In this document: positions 1-6,023 of the stretch, one piece after another
Layout: each line of letters starts with the position of its first letter
Numbering within the stretch: the stretch's first letter is position 1
Assembly (NCBI GenBank): GCA_934663655.1
Contig: CAKUKT010000155.1
Span: 1 to 6,505, forward strand
Direction of reading: 5' to 3'
Length of the DNA stretch: 6,505 nt
Origin: an uncultured Victivallaceae bacterium
GTDB lineage: Bacteria > Verrucomicrobiota > Lentisphaeria > Victivallales > Victivallaceae
The notes under the pieces: model-generated
What the model saw: the letters and a program-made list of their open reading frames with translations, nothing else
Databases searched by the model: none
What the model was told of the DNA's origin: nothing
Position numbers and translations under genes: made by a program

Positions 1-594
1 GATGTCGGGATGGCTCATCAGGTGCTGACTCTTGGTTACGGTCGGCTCCTCGATCCAGCCGATGATATCATCCGGAGCACCGGCCTTGACGGCGGCTTCG
101 AGGACGATTCTGGCGGCTTCGATGGTGCATTTCTTGGCGCGCGGGTGCGGGCTGAAGATGATACCGTTTCTGGTTTTGAGCGCGATCAGCGATTTAAAGA
201 TCGCTGTCGAAGTCGGGTTGGTAGTGGGCACGATACCGGCGATGACGCCGAGGGGTTCGGCGACCTTGACGATACCGAAGGCCTCATCTTCCTCGATGAT
301 GCCGCAGGTGCGGTAGTGCCGGTACTTGTTGTAAATGTATTCGGAAGCGAAGTGATTCTTGATGACTTTATCTTCGACGACGCCCATGCCCGATTCGGCG
401 ACGGCCATCTGGGCGAGCGGAATCCGGGCGTTGTTGGCGGCGAGCGCGGCGGCACGGAACACCGCGTCAACCTGCTCCTGGGTGAACTCGGCGAATTTCT
501 TCTGGGCGGCTTTCACGCGGGAAACCAGCGCATTAAGTTCTTCGCGCTCGATTTCTTCCGGCGTAAGCTCGGTTTTTTCTTTTTTGTCGTTCAT
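1..594 (-). CDS. adhE: Bifunctional acetaldehyde-CoA/alcohol dehydrogenase AdhE, N-terminal part (runs off the window)
   Basis: The frame is open from an ATG at 594 to the window edge, giving 198 residues with no stop. The product strongly resembles the N-terminal CoA-acylating aldehyde dehydrogenase domain of AdhE: ELNALVSRVKAAQKKF (19-34), FTQEQVD (37-43), MAVAESGMGVVEDKVIKNHF (63-82), GIVPTTNPTSTAIFKSL (120-136) and IFSPHPRAK (146-154) all match E. coli AdhE as I recall it. AdhE reduces acetyl-CoA to acetaldehyde and then to ethanol in the cytoplasm, reoxidising NADH, and forms spirosomes. The catalytic Cys and the C-terminal iron-dependent alcohol dehydrogenase half would lie outside the window. 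A stand-alone acylating aldehyde dehydrogenase is therefore possible, though similarity favours AdhE. The N-terminus is about 11 residues longer than in E. coli and is charged (MNDKKEKTELTPEE). The start at 594 is preceded by a purine-rich Shine-Dalgarno (AGGAAAGAGGGG, 601-612). An in-frame ATG at 622-624 has a poorer one. Confidence 0.93.
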   Translation of the reverse strand, partial: MNDKKEKTELTPEEIEREELNALVSRVKAAQKKFAEFTQEQVDAVFRAAALAANNARIPLAQMAVAESGMGVVEDKVIKNHFASEYIYNKYRHYRTCGIIEEDEAFGIVKVAEPLGVIAGIVPTTNPTSTAIFKSLIALKTRNGIIFSPHPRAKKCTIEAARIVLEAAVKAGAPDDIIGWIEEPTVTKSQHLMSHPDI

Positions 595-616
595 TGTCAA
601 CCCCTCTTTCCTGAAA

Positions 617-676
617 ACCGGCATTGTTGTTATCCGCCGTTCCCTGCTCTCAGTTTCGCCTTGAACGGCGGCCGGT
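617..676 (-). promoter_or_regulatory. Two-tier hairpin in the adhE 5' leader
   Basis: CCGCCGTTC (634-642) is perfectly complementary to GAACGGCGG (663-671), with a 20-nt loop. Outside it, ACCGG (617-621) pairs with CCGGT (672-676). The whole structure lies between the proximal adhE promoter and the Shine-Dalgarno (601-612), so it would form at or near the 5' end of the mRNA. No T-tract follows, so it is not an intrinsic terminator. Roles such as mRNA stabilisation, translational control or a protein-binding site are inference; it matches no riboswitch I recognise. Confidence 0.5.
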
Positions 677-681
677 AAGAG

Positions 682-710
682 AACATATCACCGGGAACGG
701 AATCAGTCAA
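682..710 (-). promoter_or_regulatory. Proximal adhE promoter (P2), sigma70-like
   Basis: Read on the minus strand, TTGACT (705-710) and TATGTT (682-687) are separated by 17 bp. The -35 box has 5 of 6 consensus bases and the -10 box 4 of 6. The predicted start near 675 gives a leader of about 80 nt that begins at the foot of the hairpin at 617-676. Confidence 0.5.
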
Positions 711-728
711 ACTGAAAAGGAAAACTTT

Positions 729-740
729 TCACACTTGTGA
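729..740. promoter_or_regulatory. Small palindrome TCACA-CT-TGTGA in the adhE control region
   Basis: This is a perfect 5-bp inverted repeat with a 2-bp centre. It lies upstream of the proximal adhE promoter and downstream of the distal one. TTGTGA is a half-site of the redox regulator Rex (consensus TTGTGA-N6-TCACAA) and TGTGA of CRP-type sites. Here the half-sites face the opposite way with a 2-bp gap, so it is not a standard Rex or CRP operator. An operator function is speculative. Confidence 0.3.
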
Positions 741-780
741 TATAAAAATATAGATGTTTTTACATAGATATTTTTTTATC
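739..780. promoter_or_regulatory. 42-bp AT-rich imperfect palindrome, candidate operator of adhE
   Basis: Two 19-nt arms (739-757 and 762-780) match at 16 of 19 positions as an inverted repeat around a 4-nt TTTT centre. The innermost part is ATGT-TTTT-ACAT and the outer part is an A/T run closed by GAT/ATC. The element begins about 8 bp downstream of the -10 box of the distal adhE promoter, at the expected transcription start. A bound repressor would block that promoter there. The transcript could also fold into an AU-rich hairpin. The regulator is unknown. Confidence 0.45.
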
Positions 781-787
781 TAAACCT

Positions 788-816
788 AATATACACCCCA
801 CTCCCGGCATAGTCAA
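788..816 (-). promoter_or_regulatory. Distal adhE promoter (P1), sigma70-like
   Basis: On the minus strand, TTGACT (811-816) and TATATT (788-793) are separated by exactly 17 bp. Each box has 5 of 6 consensus bases. The predicted start is near 780, giving a leader of about 185 nt that would contain the AT-rich palindrome, the proximal promoter region and the hairpin. It lies downstream of the terminator of the neighbouring gene, so adhE appears to be separately transcribed. Confidence 0.6.
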
Positions 817-890
817 GTACCGAAACCACGAATTTTCCACTTTTTTCACTCCCGCCTGGCGGATACGTCAGTTCCCGCGGTTACCGGAAA

Positions 891-924
891 GAAAAACCCG
901 GAGAAGCCGGGCGGATTCTCCGGG
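891..924 (-). terminator. Intrinsic terminator of the glycosidase-like gene
   Basis: TTCTCCGGG (916-924) and CCCGGAGAA (897-905) form a perfect 9-bp stem with a 10-nt loop. On the minus strand the stem is followed directly by TTTTTC and then TTTCC. It lies 48 nt past the TGA of the gene ending at 973 and separates it from adhE. Confidence 0.85.
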
Positions 925-972
925 ATGAAACTATGGATGATGAAAGCGGTCGCGTTGCGACGCGGACTTCAC

Positions 973-2670
973 TCACTCCTTGATGATGTCATAAATTTCG
1001 GGATTGTCGGTGAGGATCAACGTTTCGTAAAGTTCGACCTCATCGAGATCGGAACGCTTCTTGAGTTCCCGGAGATCGGCGGCACCTTTGGCACGATCGG
1101 CCGGATAGTGCGCCATTTCCCGGAAGACGCCAAGTTTAATCGGCTTGCCGCCGGTGATCTCATCGGTGAAGTAGTCGGCGAAATCGTCGCCGATCATGAT
1201 CACACCGTCAATCGAACCGTCGGCGAAATAGCGCTTATAAAGCCACGGCAGAGGGCCGAAAGCCTCACCGTAATAGGCGCGCTGCCCGGTACCCGGATTT
1301 TTGACTCCGGAGAGATAAATCGGCCGACCGTCGGAGAGTTCCTTGCATTTCACGAAGAAATCGGCGATTGCTTCGGCGCGCAGCTGGAAGAGATCAGCGA
1401 GATCGAAATCATCCTTGTAAATGTCCTTGCCGAAACGTTTAAGGAATTTTTCCCTGACTTCGGGGTTGAATCCATACTGTTCCGGATTGGCGGTGCGGCT
1501 GTGGCAACGGACGTTGAACATGAAACCGTCAAATGGATAACGGGCAAGTTCCTCAAAACGATCGACCTTGTGTTTCATCGCCTTGGGCACGTTGAACTCG
1601 GCGACACCGAGATAATAACGCTGAGGCTTCAATTCACCGACGATGAACCCGATCTGCCGGTTGCCGTAATCCCAGGCGGCTGATCCGGTGAGATTGGCGA
1701 AATTCAGCGCCCCCCGGCCGGCGGGAGCATCATGCCAGGTCCAGACCGAAGCCACTTTGCGCCCATTGATGTCGAAAATCTCCCCCTGACCCCGCGCGTC
1801 CTTGAGGATAAAGGAGAAACGGTTGGTACTGAACGGCTTCTTGCCGACGATCTTGACATAGGGATCGGTGATATTGAGACCGGAGATCTCAAAACGGTTG
1901 AAACCTTCGGGAGTCACCGAAGTCGTGAACTTGAACGGTTGACCGACGGAACGATAATTGATGTTGTCGCTGCTGGTGAGCACATCGATATCCTCACCGG
2001 TGAAATCCGGAACGGCACCGCCTTTATCCAGGTTGGTGAAAACGATTTTCCCGATGGGGTTCTTTCTCGCCTCGCGAGTGAGCTCCTCCACCTTGTCCTC
2101 GGGCATGATCAGGCGCGGATCGCGTTCAGCGAGTGCGTCCATATTGTCACGATAAAAGGGATCGAGCAGCGCCCAGCCGTCGTGGCGACGGTAAAGTTCG
2201 ATGAACTCCGGCGGGCAGTCGCTCTCATTGTAACGCACTCCCGCGTCGTCGAAAAGACTTTCCCAGGCCCACACCTCCATGCCGTACTTCTTGCCGAGGC
2301 GGATCGTCTCGGCCACCGGGTCGTAGTGTTTGTAGGTTTCGATCAGCCGCAGCGCACCATCCTTGAATGTCCAGTGGAACGCCCCGTCCTCACCATAAAG
2401 AGCGGAAACTTCAGACGGATAGTGAGTAGTGCCGCAGACGTTTACCCGCAGGTAAATTTTCTTGACTCCTCCCTCGGCCATCTCCCGAATCCGCTGCTCG
2501 TAGATTTCCAGCGGATAATATTCCTTCCCCGCGGCCAGCTTATCGAAAAAAACGTAATCGAGGTAGTCGATGGTGGAGGAGAACATCGGTTCCTTCTTCT
2601 CCGCTGCGGTCAGAGCGAACGCCGCAGCGGCGACAAACATAACCAGCGATTTTAAAGCGAGTTTACCCAT
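973..2670 (-). CDS. Secreted glycoside hydrolase-like (GHL10-type) protein
   Basis: This 565-residue protein starts at an ATG preceded by AAAGGA six bases upstream. Residues 1-23 form a Sec signal peptide: K3 and K7, a hydrophobic run LVMFVAAAAFALT, then a likely cut near TAA-EKK. There is no lipobox cysteine. The mature part looks like a TIM-barrel 'family 10 glycosylhydrolase-like' protein: KKIYLRVNVCGTTHYPSEV (70-88), DPVAETIRLGKKYGMEVWAW (117-136) with ESLFDDAG, then DGFMFNVRCHSRTANP (381-396) and YGFNPEVREKFLKRFGKDIY (399-418), which resemble the second half of that barrel. Residues about 204-350 interrupt it with a beta-rich segment (DVLTSSDNINYRSV, RFEISGLNI) resembling a discoidin-like carbohydrate-binding domain. 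Family and insertion are judged by eye; substrate and catalytic acids cannot be assigned. It probably acts outside the inner membrane on a glycan. No clear promoter was found, so read-through from the prepilin-like gene 274 bp upstream is possible. Confidence 0.75.
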   Translation of the reverse strand: MGKLALKSLVMFVAAAAFALTAAEKKEPMFSSTIDYLDYVFFDKLAAGKEYYPLEIYEQRIREMAEGGVKKIYLRVNVCGTTHYPSEVSALYGEDGAFHWTFKDGALRLIETYKHYDPVAETIRLGKKYGMEVWAWESLFDDAGVRYNESDCPPEFIELYRRHDGWALLDPFYRDNMDALAERDPRLIMPEDKVEELTREARKNPIGKIVFTNLDKGGAVPDFTGEDIDVLTSSDNINYRSVGQPFKFTTSVTPEGFNRFEISGLNITDPYVKIVGKKPFSTNRFSFILKDARGQGEIFDINGRKVASVWTWHDAPAGRGALNFANLTGSAAWDYGNRQIGFIVGELKPQRYYLGVAEFNVPKAMKHKVDRFEELARYPFDGFMFNVRCHSRTANPEQYGFNPEVREKFLKRFGKDIYKDDFDLADLFQLRAEAIADFFVKCKELSDGRPIYLSGVKNPGTGQRAYYGEAFGPLPWLYKRYFADGSIDGVIMIGDDFADYFTDEITGGKPIKLGVFREMAHYPADRAKGAADLRELKKRSDLDEVELYETLILTDNPEIYDIIKE

Positions 2671-2751
2671 TGGAATTCCTTTGCTGTTTGAGATCGATAT
2701 AATCCTTTTCCCCGGACACTTTCCGACGAAAACCGTTGTTTACGCATAACC

Positions 2752-2872
2752 CGCCACCCCCTCGAAACCGGGGGCAGCGCCCAGAAACCCCGCCCCCCCC
2801 TTGGAACCGGGGGAGACTCCCTGCCCCCCCTCGGAACCGGGGGCGGCTCCCAGAAGGCCCCGCCCCCCCCCC
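2752..2872. repeat. C/G homopolymer-rich imperfect repeats (three copies plus a fragment)
   Basis: Three 33-nt units begin at 2752, 2791 and 2821. Each reads roughly CGCCCCCCCCTTGGAACCGGGGG followed by a variable part ending CCCAG or CCCTG. A fourth, truncated copy begins at 2861 and holds a C10 run (2863-2872). Other runs are C8 (2793-2800) and C7 (2824-2830). Each unit can fold as CCCCC-8 nt-GGGGG. The minus strand carries dense G-runs that could form G-quadruplexes. Unit spacing (39 and 30 bp) is irregular and there is no spacer diversity, so this is not a CRISPR array. It occupies most of the 2671-2944 gap, in which I see no convincing gene. Confidence 0.7.
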
Positions 2873-2944
2873 GCATCGTCCGGGTCAAAAAAGAATACCC
2901 CGGTTTTTTCAGAAGCGGCGGGAGCACCGGCCAGACCACGAGAA

Positions 2945-3745
2945 TTACAGCGAAGTATAATAGATTCTGAAAGCGCCGGGAGCATCCATGTAATAGAGGG
3001 CAATCGCGTTGCGGTTGATGTAATTCACATCCTGCGCGCCGCGGATTGCCCCGGCGAGATCGCCACCGGTCATCAAAGCACTGTGACCATCGACAAAACT
3101 GAGCGCAATCCGTTCGGAATGACGCATCGACCCGCGGGTTTCATCCCGATAGCCCTTGTCGACCAGATAGGTGGACATGACATGTTTCTTACTGGCATTC
3201 TGGCTTTTGGCATAGTTGTCCAGCGAACACGGTGTCCGGGAGGCTGCCCTCATGCCGGAAGTTTTGATCGCCCAGTTGGTTCCACCGCCACCCTGCTGTG
3301 GCCAGGTTTTAATTTGTGACGCCAGATAAAGACTGTTGATGTAATAACCGTCCTGGACATCCTCGGTTCTGGCCATCATACCATAACTGTAGCAGTAGTC
3401 GCCGTTGCCGGGAGAGGTTTCCGGAGTGTACGGAATGTTCGGGCAGTTGAAAAGTTTCGGCGTATCAGGAAGATACTTGCATGCTGCCAACACACTCGTC
3501 CAAGCATAACGGTCCTTGCCGTCACCGTAATTTCGAAAATTACGCACCACCATGTAACCATCATTATCGTTACTGTACATCTGCTGACCGTAGGCCATCT
3601 GCTTGTGGCGACTGACGCAATCGCTCGCCCGGGCCGCCTCTCTCGCCTTGGAAAGCGCCGGCATCAGCATCGCCGCGAGGATTGCAATGATCGCAATCAC
3701 GACCAGAAGTTCGATCAGGGTGAAACCAGACATTCTCTTTTTCAT
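2945..3745 (-). CDS. Prepilin-like protein with H-X9-DG motif (copy A)
   Basis: This is a 266-residue type IV pilin-like protein. MKKRMSG forms a short charged leader ending in Gly7, followed by the class III signal [19 protein letters not shown] (8-26) with the conserved Glu at mature position 5. A prepilin peptidase should cut after Gly7 and the hydrophobic helix anchors the protein in the inner membrane. The rest is a soluble domain with an N-D-N-D-G-Y segment (59-64), cysteines at 43, 89, 101, 118 and 173, and the C-terminal H-X9-DG motif (His209, Asp219-Gly220) typical of the large prepilin-like family of Planctomycetes and Lentisphaerae. The function of that family is poorly known. The start at 3745 is preferred over an in-frame ATG at 3775 because AGGAGAA (3751-3757) lies 5-7 bases upstream and the leader then matches copy B. 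By eye it is about 80% identical to copy B. Confidence 0.9.
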   Translation of the reverse strand: MKKRMSGFTLIELLVVIAIIAILAAMLMPALSKAREAARASDCVSRHKQMAYGQQMYSNDNDGYMVVRNFRNYGDGKDRYAWTSVLAACKYLPDTPKLFNCPNIPYTPETSPGNGDYCYSYGMMARTEDVQDGYYINSLYLASQIKTWPQQGGGGTNWAIKTSGMRAASRTPCSLDNYAKSQNASKKHVMSTYLVDKGYRDETRGSMRHSERIALSFVDGHSALMTGGDLAGAIRGAQDVNYINRNAIALYYMDAPGAFRIYYTSL

Positions 3746-3836
3746 GTGACTTCTCCTGTTGCTGTTAAGAAACACTCAACTGATCATCCGGGAAATTACA
3801 AAACAATCTGCTTTCCACTTGATATGATATGAAGAT

Positions 3837-3864
3837 ATTATAGGAAAAAATAATTAAAAGTCAA
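3837..3864 (-). promoter_or_regulatory. Promoter of prepilin-like gene A, sigma70-type
   Basis: On the minus strand, TTGACT (3859-3864) and a perfect TATAAT (3837-3842) are separated by 16 bp. The -10 box is 92 bp from the ATG at 3745. Upstream of the -35 lie two 7-nt A-tracts on the transcribed sense (3877-3883 and 3888-3894), spaced 11 bp apart, which resemble an UP element. Box sequence, spacing and distance to the gene are almost the same as at copy B. Confidence 0.78.
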
Positions 3865-3898
3865 GAGGAATTACCATTTTTTTCAACTTTTTTTCAAA

Positions 3899-3915
3899 AA
3901 TTGCCGACAATAATT
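3899..3915. promoter_or_regulatory. Conserved 17-bp motif upstream of prepilin promoter A
   Basis: AATTGCCGACAATAATT is identical to 5052-5068. It begins 34 bp beyond the -35 box in both copies. It contains ATTG-CCGA-CAAT, a 4-bp inverted repeat with a 4-bp centre. The distance suits an activator site, but no regulator is identified. Confidence 0.5.
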
Positions 3916-3973
3916 GCACCAATATATAACTTAACGCTTTCATTTCGGGCGACATTCCCGAAGTTCACGACAC

Positions 3974-4012
3974 AAAAAACCGGTTTCCGGAGGGAAATTC
4001 ATTTTCCCGTCC
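3974..4012 (-). terminator. Possible weak terminator of prepilin-like gene B
   Basis: GGGAAA (3992-3997) pairs with TTTCCC (4003-4008) around a 5-nt loop. The stem is extended by GGA (3989-3991) with TCC (4010-4012) past a 1-nt bulge. On the minus strand a CCGG-AAA-CCGG mini-hairpin and TTTTTT (3974-3979) follow. The T-run is not directly after the longer stem, so termination is uncertain. It lies about 80 nt past the stop at 4093. Confidence 0.35.
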
Positions 4013-4092
4013 AGAAAATCGGAGCCGATATTCGCTGCCGTTCAACACGCAAATCCGAAATGTCGATCAGAAGCGGAACGGCATTGAAACAA

Positions 4093-4899
4093 TCAAATTG
4101 AAGTATAGTAAATTCTCGCCGTGCCGGGGGCATCCATGGCATAGATGGCGATCGCATTGCGGTTGATGTAATTCACATCCTGAGCGCCGCGCAGCGCTCC
4201 GGCGAGCTCTCCGCCGGTCATCAAGGCACTGTGACCGTCAATGAAACTCAATGCAATCCGTTCGGAGTGGCGCGTCACTGCCCGGGTGTTGTCCTGATAA
4301 CCCTTGTCAATCAGGTAAGATGACCAATTATCCTTATCCAGAGAGTTTACATATTTTGAGAAATTGTCAAGCGAACAGGGTGTCCGCGAAGCCGCCCGCA
4401 TATTGGTGGTTTTGATCGCATAATTGGTGCCATCATACCCCGGTTCGGTCCCGATCCAGCTTTTAACCTGCGAAACCAGATAGATACTGTTGATATAATA
4501 ACCGTCCTGCAGGTCGCTGAACTGGGCAAGCATACCGTAACCATGGCAGTAATCCCCATTACCGGGAGAACTCTCCGGACTTGAGGGAATACTCGGACAG
4601 TTATAGAGTTTCGGAGTGTCGGGAAGATATTTGCAAGCGGCCAGTATGCTGGTCCATGCATAACGGACCTTGCCGTCCTGGAAATTGCGCGCATTGCGTA
4701 CCACCATATATCCGTCGTTGTCATTGCAGTACATCTGCTGCCCGTAGGCCATCTGTTTGTGGCGGCTGACGCAATCGCTCGCCCGGGCCGCCTCGCGCGC
4801 CTTGGAGAGCGCCGGCATCAACATTGCCGCGAGGATCGCGATGATCGCAATCACGACCAGAAGTTCGATCAGGGTGAAATCAGCCATCCGTTTCTTCAT
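4093..4899 (-). CDS. Prepilin-like protein with H-X9-DG motif (copy B), atypical leader
   Basis: This is a 268-residue paralogue of the gene at 2945-3745, arranged in direct tandem. It has the same plan: charged leader MKKRMAD, hydrophobic helix [19 protein letters not shown] (8-26), N-D-N-D-G-Y segment, cysteines at 43, 58, 89, 101, 118 and 175, and H-X9-DG (His211, Asp221-Gly222). The residue just before the cleavage site is Asp7 (GAT) where copy A has Gly7 (GGT), a one-base change. Prepilin peptidases normally need Gly (or rarely Ala) here, so the protein may stay uncut and remain membrane-anchored. The start is supported by AGGAG (4908-4912) eight bases upstream. The N-terminal 100 residues are about 91% identical to copy A. 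The segment around 149-192 differs most and may be a variable surface loop. The gene has its own strong promoter at 4990-5017. Confidence 0.9.
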   Translation of the reverse strand: MKKRMADFTLIELLVVIAIIAILAAMLMPALSKAREAARASDCVSRHKQMAYGQQMYCNDNDGYMVVRNARNFQDGKVRYAWTSILAACKYLPDTPKLYNCPSIPSSPESSPGNGDYCHGYGMLAQFSDLQDGYYINSIYLVSQVKSWIGTEPGYDGTNYAIKTTNMRAASRTPCSLDNFSKYVNSLDKDNWSSYLIDKGYQDNTRAVTRHSERIALSFIDGHSALMTGGELAGALRGAQDVNYINRNAIAIYAMDAPGTARIYYTSI

Positions 4900-4989
4900 G
4901 CTCTACTCTCCTGCTGTTACGGGAAATATCCGACCATACAATCCGGAACGCGCCAAATCTAACCGATTTTCGCCGACATGACAGTTAAT

Positions 4990-5017
4990 ATTATAGCGGA
5001 ATTGAGTTCGATGTCAA
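4990..5017 (-). promoter_or_regulatory. Promoter of prepilin-like gene B, full-consensus sigma70 boxes
   Basis: On the minus strand, TTGACA (5012-5017) and TATAAT (4990-4995) both match consensus perfectly, with a 16-bp spacer. The -10 box is 91 bp from the ATG at 4899, almost the same distance as at copy A. The combination predicts strong expression during growth. Confidence 0.85.
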
Positions 5018-5051
5018 GAGTAAATTGCTCTTTTTTCCATAAAAATCATTC

Positions 5052-5068
5052 AATTGCCGACAATAATT
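5052..5068. promoter_or_regulatory. Conserved 17-bp motif upstream of prepilin promoter B
   Basis: This is the second copy of AATTGCCGACAATAATT, identical to 3899-3915 and again starting 34 bp beyond the -35 box. The sequence between motif and -35 has diverged from copy A apart from its A/T richness. I found no copy upstream of the third prepilin-like gene. Confidence 0.5.
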
Positions 5069-5138
5069 TCGTGATAACGCGGTGTTATTCCCCGGAGAGA
5101 ACCATCCGGCTGCGGCGGTCATCGGGGCTCCATTCCCC

Positions 5139-5186
5139 AAAAAAATAAACAGCTGCCGGGAGGATCAACCATCCAGCCCGGCAGCT
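5139..5186 (-). terminator. Intrinsic terminator of the third prepilin-like gene
   Basis: AGCTGCCGGG (5151-5160) and CCCGGCAGCT (5177-5186) form a perfect 10-bp stem with a 16-nt loop. On the minus strand it is followed by GTTTATTTTTTT (5139-5150). It lies about 40 nt past the stop at 5226. The plus strand also has a T-run a few bases after the stem (5193-5197), so it could work in both directions, though no plus-strand gene reads into it. Confidence 0.85.
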
Positions 5187-5225
5187 TGCTGAGTTTTTCT
5201 TAAAATGAAGATATCGTCCAAAAGA

Positions 5226-6008
5226 TCAGAAAAGAATGTCGATCCGAGTGCCGTCGCCGGCAAAAGTCAGCATGAAGGTGGGATCGCGGGCGTACATCGG
5301 ATTGGAACCGGTGGAATTGTCGCGCAGAATCCGGGCAATCTCGCCGTGCTGCATGGTCGCGGCATGACCGTCGACAAAGGCCATGTTGATCCGATCGCTG
5401 TGACGCGCAATCGGAGCCCCGGTGCCGTAAGCCATCGTTACGCAGTTGTGCTGACTGAGTTCCTTGGGCTTGGTATAATCGCAGCTGTCAGTAAGCAAAA
5501 TCGCCTGGGAGGCATTCTTGATCCGCTGGGTGGAAATCCCCCGCATCGCCATGTAGGAGCCCTGATATCCATACGCGTAGTAAGAGATGTTGTAGAGCGC
5601 ATGGCGCAGATTGCCGCCGCCGTCCACCATATTGGTATAATACATTCCATAAGTGTAATAGCGATACCCCCGGTCATCTTTCATCGGCACAATCGCGGAA
5701 GGACACTGATAAACCTTGTCCTCATCCCCGCCGTAATTACCGTCCCACATCACATCCGCCCAGGTGACCACATTCTTGCTGCTGTCCCGGAAACTCTTGC
5801 GATCGTAATAGCTAACCATGTAGGAGGGATTGTCGTTGGAATAGAATATCTGCATCTGGGCGACGCCCTTCTGATTGTTGATGCAGTTGCTGGTTCTCGC
5901 CGCCTCGCGCGCCTTGGAGAGTGCCGGCATCAGCATGGCGGCGAGAATTGCGATGATCGCAATCACGACCAGAAGTTCGATCAAGGTGAATCGATGTGCG
6001 TGTCTCAT
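5226..6008 (-). CDS. Prepilin-like protein with H-X9-DG motif (third, divergent copy)
   Basis: This 260-residue protein begins MRHAHR, then the hydrophobic helix [19 protein letters not shown] (7-25) and [11 protein letters not shown] shared with its two neighbours. Beyond about residue 40 similarity to them falls sharply, but family marks remain: Y-S-N-D-N (56-60), cysteines at 42, 102, 176 and 189, and H-X9-DG (His203, Asp213-Gly214). The residue before the helix is Arg6, not Gly, so standard prepilin-peptidase cleavage is doubtful. Many Lentisphaerota homologues are, from memory, similar. AGGAG (6020-6024) sits 11 bases before the ATG, a rather long gap. No good promoter is visible immediately upstream. 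The stop of a short frame at 6024-6302 overlaps this ribosome-binding site, which would suit translational coupling if that frame is real. It probably anchors in the membrane with an outward-facing domain of unknown role. Confidence 0.88.
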   Translation of the reverse strand: MRHAHRFTLIELLVVIAIIAILAAMLMPALSKAREAARTSNCINNQKGVAQMQIFYSNDNPSYMVSYYDRKSFRDSSKNVVTWADVMWDGNYGGDEDKVYQCPSAIVPMKDDRGYRYYTYGMYYTNMVDGGGNLRHALYNISYYAYGYQGSYMAMRGISTQRIKNASQAILLTDSCDYTKPKELSQHNCVTMAYGTGAPIARHSDRINMAFVDGHAATMQHGEIARILRDNSTGSNPMYARDPTFMLTFAGDGTRIDILF

Positions 6009-6023
6009 TGTCAGTAAATCTCC

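Larger units (their letters stand above)
2945..5068 (-). repeat. Tandem duplication of a prepilin transcription unit
   Basis: Two direct copies, about 2945-3915 and 4093-5068, each contain the 17-bp upstream motif, a promoter with a 16-bp spacer, a leader of about 80 nt and a prepilin-like gene. The coding parts are very similar at the 5' end (first 100 residues about 91% identical) and diverge in the middle. The leaders have diverged far more than the promoter boxes and the motif. The copies are separated by 177 bp without a gene. Confidence 0.8.

Noticed and set aside
10..678. 222-codon plus-strand open frame opposite adhE
   Set aside because: It is antisense to clearly recognisable AdhE sequence, and its low-complexity Asp/Gly-rich product looks like a reverse-frame artefact.
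925..2655. Two long plus-strand open frames (252 and 307 codons) opposite the glycosidase-like gene
   Set aside because: They mirror the codon structure of the minus-strand gene, which has a signal peptide, ribosome-binding site and terminator. The plus-strand frames have no such support.
2752..2872. CRISPR array
   Set aside because: Repeat spacing is irregular, the repeats are degenerate, and there are no unique spacers or cas genes.
2880..2909. Plus-strand terminator-like hairpin (CCGGG ... CCCGG then TTTTTT)
   Set aside because: The stem is only 5 bp with a 14-nt loop and no plus-strand gene reads into it. On the minus strand it lacks a T-run after the stem.
2736..3003. Pro/Gly-rich reading frames across the C/G repeats, including one with GAPAASEKTGVFFFDPDD
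   Set aside because: They arise from homopolymer repeats and overlap the end of prepilin-like gene A in another frame. There is no credible start, ribosome-binding site or family.
3746..3775. Upstream in-frame ATG giving copy A a 10-residue longer N-terminus
   Set aside because: The internal ATG at 3745 has a good Shine-Dalgarno and matches the start of copy B. The extension would disturb the prepilin leader.
5205..6017. 270-codon plus-strand open frame opposite the third prepilin-like gene
   Set aside because: The minus strand encodes an unmistakable prepilin-like protein. The plus frame is its shadow.
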